From Burkholderiales bacterium (GTDB lineage Bacteria > Pseudomonadota > Gammaproteobacteria > Burkholderiales > Burkholderiaceae_C): 46,590 bases of DNA. Each line of letters begins with the position of its first letter. Positions within the stretch are counted from its first letter, which is position 1. Below, in pieces: positions 41,670 to 46,590 of the stretch. The stretch spans positions 1 to 46,590 of the forward strand of contig JACPYV010000026.1 in NCBI GenBank assembly GCA_016195825.1, in the 5' to 3' direction. Below the pieces are notes generated by a model. That model was given only the letters and a program-made list of their open reading frames with translations. It did no database searches and was not told the origin of the DNA. The position numbers and the translations under genes are program-made.

Positions 41670-42320
41670 TCAGCGCCGCCAGCGGGCGGCGACCACGGTC
41701 ACTGCCCAGCAGATCCAGCCCGTCCACATCGTGTGGCTGGGGTAGTGGGCGCCACGCACCATCTGGCCCAGGCCGTAGATGACTCCAAGCACGACGACCG
41801 CCAGCCCCCAGGCCAGCGCCGCCCTCGGGTAGGCACGCGCCAGCCCCCAGCCGCCGGCGAGGTAGGCAAACGCCGCACTGGCATGGCCCGACGGGAAGCA
41901 ATGCCCGCCACCACCATCACGCGCACCGAAGGCCCAGTGCGAGACGTACTGCGCCGCGCCGCCGAACTCGGTCAGGTCCCAGGGGCAGCTGGTCAGGCTG
42001 GCACGCTTGATCAGCGAGATGACGGCCAGGCAGACCAGGGTCGTCACCAGCCACCAGCGCCGCTCGCGCGTCGACAGCGCCGGCAGCACGCGCGGCCACA
42101 GGTTGAGCAGCACGATGAAGGCCATGGCCACGTAGGACACCAGCCGCCCGCCCTCGTGGATCAGCACCCGCGTGACCCAGGCCTCGCGCAGCGCAAAGCC
42201 GTTCGCATCGCCGACCTGGCGCATAGCCCACAGGTCCAGATGGCTGGCGTCCCAGGCCAGCAGCAGCACGAGAGCCAGCGCGACCCCGCGGAGAGGGAGG
42301 AGTTTTTGCATCGGGCGCAT
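41670..42320 (-). CDS. PAP2-superfamily membrane phosphatase
   Basis: The 216-residue protein has about five membrane helices and the three PAP2 motifs: KRASLTSCPW for motif 1, CFPSGHAS for motif 2 and RGAHYPSHTMWT for motif 3. The final Asp of the usual motif 3 is replaced, but the catalytic His residues remain. It probably removes phosphate from a lipid phosphate such as undecaprenyl pyrophosphate or lipid A, on the periplasmic side. A start 9 bases later is possible. It is divergent from kdsD, which suits a lipopolysaccharide role. Confidence 0.85.
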   Translation of the reverse strand: MRPMQKLLPLRGVALALVLLLAWDASHLDLWAMRQVGDANGFALREAWVTRVLIHEGGRLVSYVAMAFIVLLNLWPRVLPALSTRERRWWLVTTLVCLAVISLIKRASLTSCPWDLTEFGGAAQYVSHWAFGARDGGGGHCFPSGHASAAFAYLAGGWGLARAYPRAALAWGLAVVVLGVIYGLGQMVRGAHYPSHTMWTGWICWAVTVVAARWRR

Positions 42321-42336
42321 TGTCTACACTGACCCG

Positions 42337-43323
42337 ATGTCTTCCGATTCCTTCGACGCCGAGCGCGCCATCCGCATGGGCCGCGAGGCCCTGGCGGTCG
42401 AGGCCCGCGCGCTGACCGCGCTGGGCCCGCGCCTGGGCGAGGCCTTCGCCAGCGCCGTGCAGACCGCGCTGGCCTGCCGCGGCCGCGTGGCCGTGATGGG
42501 CATGGGCAAGAGCGGCCACGTGGGCCGCAAGATCGCCGCCACGCTCGCCTCCACCGGCACGCCGGCACTGTTCGTCCACCCCGCCGAAGCCGCGCATGGC
42601 GACCTCGGCATGGTCACGGGCGGCGACATCGTGCTGGCCTTGTCCAACTCCGGCGAGAGCGACGAGCTCAACGCCATCCTGCCGGTGCTCAAGCGCCTGG
42701 GCATCCCCGTCATCGCGATGACCGGCCGCGCCGAATCCAGCCTAGCTGCCCACGCCGACGTGGTGCTGGACAGTGCCGTTGCCGAGGAAGCCTGCCCGCT
42801 GCAGCTGGCACCCACCGCCAGTACCACGGCGCAAATGGCGCTGGGCGACGCGCTGGCCGTGGCCCTGCTGGATGCGCGCGGCTTCAAGGCCGAGGACTTC
42901 GCCCGCTCCCACCCGGGCGGCGCTTTGGGCCGCAAGCTGCTCACGCATGTGCGCGACCTGATGCGCAGCGGCGATGCCCTGCCCCGCGTGGCTGCGGCCA
43001 CGCCGTTCACCGAGCTGATGCGCGAGATGAGCGCCAAGGCGCTGGGCATGGCCGTCATCGTCGACGCCGAGGACCGCGTGCAAGGCATCTTCACGGACGG
43101 CGACCTGCGCCGCCTCGTCGAACAGGGCCGCGACCTGCGCGCGCTGACGGCCGCCGAGGTAGCCCATCCCAAGCCGCGCACCGTCGGCGCCGACGCGCTG
43201 GCGGTGGACGCCGCCGACCTGATGGAAGCCGCCCGCATCACCGTCGTGCTGGTCACCGACGCCGAGCGCCGCCTGCTGGGCGCGATCAGCATCAACGACC
43301 TGATGCGAGCCAAAGTCATCTGA
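42337..43323 (+). CDS. kdsD: Arabinose-5-phosphate isomerase
   Basis: The 328-residue protein has an N-terminal SIS sugar isomerase domain (GMGKSGHVGRKIAATLASTG, SNSGESDEL) and two C-terminal CBS domains (from about residue 205, with GIFTDGDLRR). It converts ribulose 5-phosphate to arabinose 5-phosphate, the first step to Kdo for LPS. The stop overlaps the kdsC start by one base. Its order with kdsC and lptC is the standard one. A TACACT -10-like box lies at 42325-42330, so the leader would be very short. Confidence 0.93.
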   Translation: MSSDSFDAERAIRMGREALAVEARALTALGPRLGEAFASAVQTALACRGRVAVMGMGKSGHVGRKIAATLASTGTPALFVHPAEAAHGDLGMVTGGDIVLALSNSGESDELNAILPVLKRLGIPVIAMTGRAESSLAAHADVVLDSAVAEEACPLQLAPTASTTAQMALGDALAVALLDARGFKAEDFARSHPGGALGRKLLTHVRDLMRSGDALPRVAAATPFTELMREMSAKALGMAVIVDAEDRVQGIFTDGDLRRLVEQGRDLRALTAAEVAHPKPRTVGADALAVDAADLMEAARITVVLVTDAERRLLGAISINDLMRAKVI

Positions 43324-43901
43324 TGGCCGCGCTGACTTTTCCGCCAGAACTGCTCGTCAAGGCTCAAGGGATCGGTCTGGCGATCAAGCTGGCCATCTTC
43401 GACGTGGACGGCGTGCTGACCGATGGCCGCATCTACATCGGCGAGCGCGGCGAGGAGTTCAAGGCCTTCTCGACGCTGGACGGGCACGGCCTGAAGTCGC
43501 TGCAGCAGGTGGGCATCACGCCGGTCATCATCACTGGCCGCGACAGCCCCGCCGTGCGCCGCCGCGTCGCCGACCTGGACCTGCCGCATGCCGTCTATGG
43601 CGTGAAGGACAAGCTCGCTGCCGCCACGCCGTTGCTGGCGCAGTTGGGTGCCAGCTGGGGCGAGGTGGCCGCGATGGGCGACGACTGGCCCGACCTGCCG
43701 CTGATGACGCGCGCCGGCTTTGCCTGCGCCCCGCCCGGCGCGCATACCGAGGTGCTGGCCATTGCCCACCATGTCACGCGGGCGCCGGCCGGCCATGGTG
43801 CCGCGCGCGAGTGCTGCGACATCCTGCTGATGGCTGCCGGACATTACGAGCGGCTGCTGAACGCGCACAACGACACACTGGACGGGGGCAAGACCTCGTG
43901 A
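43323..43901 (+). CDS. kdsC: 3-deoxy-D-manno-octulosonate 8-phosphate phosphatase
   Basis: The 192-residue HAD-type phosphatase has FDVDGVLTDG (nucleophile Asp27, Asp29), the GEEFKAFSTLDGHGLK substrate loop, TGRDS and the GDDWPDLP acidic motif. It removes phosphate from Kdo 8-phosphate in the LPS core pathway. The ATG overlaps the kdsD stop and its own stop overlaps the lptC start, so translation is coupled in both directions. Confidence 0.93.
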   Translation: MAALTFPPELLVKAQGIGLAIKLAIFDVDGVLTDGRIYIGERGEEFKAFSTLDGHGLKSLQQVGITPVIITGRDSPAVRRRVADLDLPHAVYGVKDKLAAATPLLAQLGASWGEVAAMGDDWPDLPLMTRAGFACAPPGAHTEVLAIAHHVTRAPAGHGAARECCDILLMAAGHYERLLNAHNDTLDGGKTS

Positions 43902-44557
43902 CGCCAGTCGCCCTGCCCGTTCCGACACCGCCGCGCCAGAAGCCCCGGCCCTGGTTGTGGCGCCTGCAAATGCTGCTGTCCAACTACCTGCCGCTGCTGC
44001 TGATGGCGCTGCTGGCCAGCGGCACTTGGTGGCTGGTGAAGAACACGCCGCTGCTGGGCGAGCCGGGCGAGCAGGCCGCGCCACGGCATGAGCCGGACTA
44101 CCGCATGGCCAACTTCGAGATCCAGCGCATCGGCGCCGACGGCCGGCTGAACGTGCAGATCTCCGGCGCCGAGCTGCGCCACTACCCTGACACCGACACC
44201 GTCGAGATCGACGGCGCCCGCGTGCGCGCGGTGGCACCCGATGGAAGCCTGGCCATCGCCGAGGCGCGGCGCGCCGTCAGCAACGGCGACGGCAGCGACC
44301 TGCAGCTGATCGGCGGCGTGCACCTGCGCCGCCTGCCACCCGGCTCCGGCGACAACGCACCAGCCCAGCTCGACGTGCGCGGCGAGTTCCTGCAGGCGCT
44401 GTCCAACAGCGAGGTGCTGCGCTCCCACCTGCCGGTCACCATCCGTCAGGGTGGTTCGACGCTGAACGCGCAGAACTTCGAGTACCGCCACCTGACCGGC
44501 CAGGTCACGTTCACCGGCAAGGCACAGGGGCAGATCACGTCCAGACCCACACGATGA
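43898..44557 (+). CDS. lptC: LPS export system periplasmic protein LptC
   Basis: The 219-residue protein has a GTG start overlapping the kdsC stop, one N-terminal transmembrane helix (about 28-46) and a periplasmic beta-jellyroll pattern with YRMANFEIQRIGADGRLNVQ and LHGGV-like repeats (LQLIGGVHLRRL). This matches LptC, which links the LptBFG transporter to the LptA bridge. In most proteobacteria lptA and lptB follow directly; here an SDR gene does. Confidence 0.85.
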   Translation: MTPVALPVPTPPRQKPRPWLWRLQMLLSNYLPLLLMALLASGTWWLVKNTPLLGEPGEQAAPRHEPDYRMANFEIQRIGADGRLNVQISGAELRHYPDTDTVEIDGARVRAVAPDGSLAIAEARRAVSNGDGSDLQLIGGVHLRRLPPGSGDNAPAQLDVRGEFLQALSNSEVLRSHLPVTIRQGGSTLNAQNFEYRHLTGQVTFTGKAQGQITSRPTR

Positions 44558-45327
44558 GCGAACTGGTCTTCATCACCGGTGCATCGAGCGGCATCGGCCA
44601 GGCGCTGGCGCTGCGCTACTACCGCGACGGCGCCCGGCTGGCGCTGGTGGCTCGTCGCACGGCCGAGGTCGAGCGCTGGGCCGCCGAGCAGCGGCTGGAC
44701 GCTGCGCGCTTCCAGATCTACGGGGCCGACGTGGCCGACCTGGACGCGATGGCCCGCATCGGCCGCGAGTGCATCGCCGGCCAGGGTCTGCCCGACGTCG
44801 TCATCGCCAACGCCGGCATCAGCATCGGCATGGACACGGCCCACTTCGACGACCTGGACGTGATGCGCCGCACCTTCGCCACCAACAACGTGGGCCTGGC
44901 CGCCACCTTCCACCCCTTCGTCGCTGCGATGAACACACGCGGCGCGGGCACGCTGGTGGGTGTGGCCAGCGTCGCCGCCATCCGCGGCCTGCCGGGCCAC
45001 GGCGCCTACAGCGCCAGCAAAGCTGCCGTCGTCGCCTACTGCGAAAGCCTGCGCGGCGAATGTCGGCCCTTTGGCGTCAAGGTCGTCACGCTGCTGCCCG
45101 GCTACATCGACACACCGCTGACGCGCGGCAACCGCTACAGCATGCCCTTCTTGATGCAGGTCGACGACTTCGCCGACCAGGCGGTGCGCGCCATCCGTGC
45201 GCAGACCAGCTACCGCGTCATCCCCTGGCAGATGGGCGTGCTGGCCAAGATCCTGCGGCTGCTTCCCAACTGGCTGTACGACCGCGCGCTGGCCAACCGG
45301 GGCCGCAAGAAGCGCGAGCGCGAGTAG
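44554..45327 (+). CDS. SDR-family oxidoreductase
   Basis: The 257-residue classical SDR has TGASSGIG, the NAGIS motif, the catalytic Ser in VGVASVAAIRG and YSASK. The C-terminal basic tail (NRGRKKRERE) and hydrophobic segment (LAKILRLLPNWLYD) suggest membrane association. The start overlaps the lptC stop (ATGA), placing it in the LPS operon. The substrate is not known. Confidence 0.85.
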   Translation: MSELVFITGASSGIGQALALRYYRDGARLALVARRTAEVERWAAEQRLDAARFQIYGADVADLDAMARIGRECIAGQGLPDVVIANAGISIGMDTAHFDDLDVMRRTFATNNVGLAATFHPFVAAMNTRGAGTLVGVASVAAIRGLPGHGAYSASKAAVVAYCESLRGECRPFGVKVVTLLPGYIDTPLTRGNRYSMPFLMQVDDFADQAVRAIRAQTSYRVIPWQMGVLAKILRLLPNWLYDRALANRGRKKRERE

Positions 45328-45407
45328 CCGGGCCCTACCGGGCGTCGCTAAACTGGGCGCTCTTCGGACCGAATGCCGGCCCCGCATGGGCGGCGAAGGA
45401 GGACATC

Positions 45408-45434
45408 ATGGCCAAGGTGCTTCATCCCTGCTAG
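45408..45434 (+). other. Eight-codon mini-ORF with strong ribosome binding site
   Basis: GGAGGA followed by ATG at 45408 opens the frame MAKVLHPC and then TAG. The site is as strong as those of real genes in this window. The MAKVL start recalls NAD-dependent formate dehydrogenases (MAKVLCVLY), so it may be a relic; it could also be a leader peptide for the gene at 45555. The rest of the 227-base gap shows no other gene. Confidence 0.3.
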
Positions 45435-45554
45435 TGCCTGCGCGCTGAACCCGCTTCAGCGTCGCCCGCCGGCTGCCGCTAACGTGCATCACTGACGGCG
45501 CCAGCCCTGCTGATCCCCGCAGCCCCCGTTCGGCGGCTGTCCCCGGACCTTGTC

Positions 45555-46590
45555 ATGACGATTCGCCTCCTCGGCCTGGGCCTGCTCGCCCTGGCCCTGC
45601 CCGCATGGCCGCACAACGGCCCTCTCCACCCCACCGCACTGCGCCTGGCCGCCGGCGAGGCCGCGCCCGCGATCGACGGCCATCTCGACGACCCCGCCTG
45701 GCAACACGCGCCGGTCTACGAGCGTTTTGCGCAGTTCCTGCCTGCCGACAAGCAGCCCGCGCGCTGGCGCACCACCGTGCAGGTGCTGGTCACCGACGAC
45801 GCACTGGTCTTCGGCATCCGCGCCTGGGATCCCGAACCCGGGCGCATCCGCGCACCGCTGGCGCGGCGTGATCAGGTCAAGGCCGACCAGGACTTTGTCT
45901 CCATCCTCATCGACCCGGTCGGCCACCGACGCACGGCGCAGTACGTACGCGTCAGCGCGGCCGGCGCCATCGAGGACGGGCTGTTCGCCGCCGAGGAGGA
46001 CAGCGAGGACACGGCACCCGACTTCGATGTACAGGCCGCGGCGACGCGGCTGCCCGACGGCTACAGCGTCGAGCTGCGCTGGCCGCTCGCCGCGCTGCGC
46101 TTCCCGCACTCGGATGGCGAGCCTTGGCGCGTCATGGTCTCGCGCAACATCCCGCGCGAGGACCGCACGCTGGACGTCAGCGCACCGGCCTTGACCAAGG
46201 ATGCGCTGAGCTTCATCGCCGAGTTGCAGCCGCTGGAAGGCTTGGGCGACCTGGTGGAGCAGGTGCGCGAGCGCAGCTTCCTTAACTTCCGCCCGGAGCT
46301 GACCCTGCGCTCGACAAGCGACCGCGACGAAAGCGGCACGCAAAGCCGGCGCAAAGCCTCGCTGGGCGCGGCGCTCAAGTGGCGACCGCGCGCCGACTGG
46401 GTGCTGGACGCGACGCTCAACCCCGACTTCTCGCAGGTCGAGCTGGACGCGCCCCAGCTGGCCGGCAACACGCGCTTCGCGCTCAGCGTGCCGGAGAAGC
46501 GGCCCTTCTTCCTGGAAAGCGCCGATGTCGTGGGCCCGACTCAGGCCGACGAGTCGGGCGAGAACCGCAGCCTGGCGGCCTTCTACACAC
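45555..46590 (+). CDS. DUF5916/CBM9-like outer membrane protein, N-terminal part (runs off window)
   Basis: The frame is open from an ATG at 45555 to the right edge (345 codons). It has a short signal peptide-like start, then a carbohydrate-binding family 9-like domain (about 35-220, with DGHLDDPAWQHAP and TDDALVFGIRAWDPEPG). The beginning of a DUF5916 region follows, with NPDFSQVELDAPQLAGNTRF and PEKRPFFLES. Such proteins end in a beta-barrel and are believed to sit in the outer membrane; the function is not firmly known. The C-terminus is not visible. Confidence 0.8.
   Translation, partial: MTIRLLGLGLLALALPAWPHNGPLHPTALRLAAGEAAPAIDGHLDDPAWQHAPVYERFAQFLPADKQPARWRTTVQVLVTDDALVFGIRAWDPEPGRIRAPLARRDQVKADQDFVSILIDPVGHRRTAQYVRVSAAGAIEDGLFAAEEDSEDTAPDFDVQAAATRLPDGYSVELRWPLAALRFPHSDGEPWRVMVSRNIPREDRTLDVSAPALTKDALSFIAELQPLEGLGDLVEQVRERSFLNFRPELTLRSTSDRDESGTQSRRKASLGAALKWRPRADWVLDATLNPDFSQVELDAPQLAGNTRFALSVPEKRPFFLESADVVGPTQADESGENRSLAAFYT

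Overview
The window is high-GC DNA with short intergenic gaps and many 4-base stop/start overlaps. Gene content points to a betaproteobacterium of the order Burkholderiales, probably near the Roseateles/Rubrivivax/Leptothrix group. The signs are a membrane-anchored cytochrome c5-like protein, two PEP-CTERM proteins, an Anbu proteasome homologue, a KorABC-type oxidoreductase operon and a kdsD-kdsC-lptC cluster. This placement is inferred from gene content only; no RNA marker gene for taxonomy is present.

Layout. Positions 1-50 hold the first codons of an IS110-type transposase running off the left edge, with a hairpin-rich leader behind it. A cytochrome c gene (183-722, minus) and tRNA-Arg(CCG) (859-934) follow. 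Behind the tRNA lies a lower-GC accessory island (about 935-5400). It holds an intact, translationally coupled AbiEi/AbiEii-type pair (minus strand) and a divergent second AbiEi-like gene whose partner toxin gene is cut off just before its catalytic Asp motif. Repeat operators precede both antitoxin genes. An orphan two-domain arsA (5557-7422) then leads into core-type sequence: LysR regulator, an epimerase-Anbu-hydrolase operon (8581-11257), nadC and a fumarylacetoacetate hydrolase-family gene, rlpA, and an SDR.

Positions 14541-16891 carry two tandem diguanylate cyclase genes. The first is broken by an in-frame TAG beside its GGEEF motif. They are followed by a small HEAGH metallopeptidase-like gene, a DUF4337 gene, and a LytS/LytTR signalling locus (18259-22609). 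That locus contains one complete LytS-type kinase, a PEP-CTERM protein, an NTF2-like secreted protein, a kinase-like protein lacking its phosphoacceptor His and N-box, and a LytTR response regulator. Next come an M13 peptidase, a YdeI-like protein, a 2-hydroxyacid dehydrogenase, a patatin-like lipase, an SGNH hydrolase, a proline-rich membrane protein, an Lnt homologue with a long C-terminal extension, a heptanucleotide tandem repeat, and a flavin amine oxidase-like gene. A PEP-CTERM beta-propeller protein, an OpgB-like membrane phosphoglycerol transferase and a lipoprotein follow on the minus strand.

The last part has a translationally coupled 2-oxoacid:ferredoxin oxidoreductase operon (36922-41593; catalytic beta and gamma-alpha subunits plus a flavin/Fe-S electron transfer subunit), a PAP2 phosphatase, then kdsD-kdsC-lptC-SDR for Kdo synthesis and LPS export. 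It closes with the start of a large DUF5916/CBM9-like outer membrane protein that runs off the right edge.

The observations most worth checking are the two adjacent AbiE systems with direct-repeat operators and a likely leaderless promoter, the nonsense-split diguanylate cyclase, the pseudo-histidine kinase paired with a LytTR regulator, and the hairpin-rich leader of the IS110-type element.
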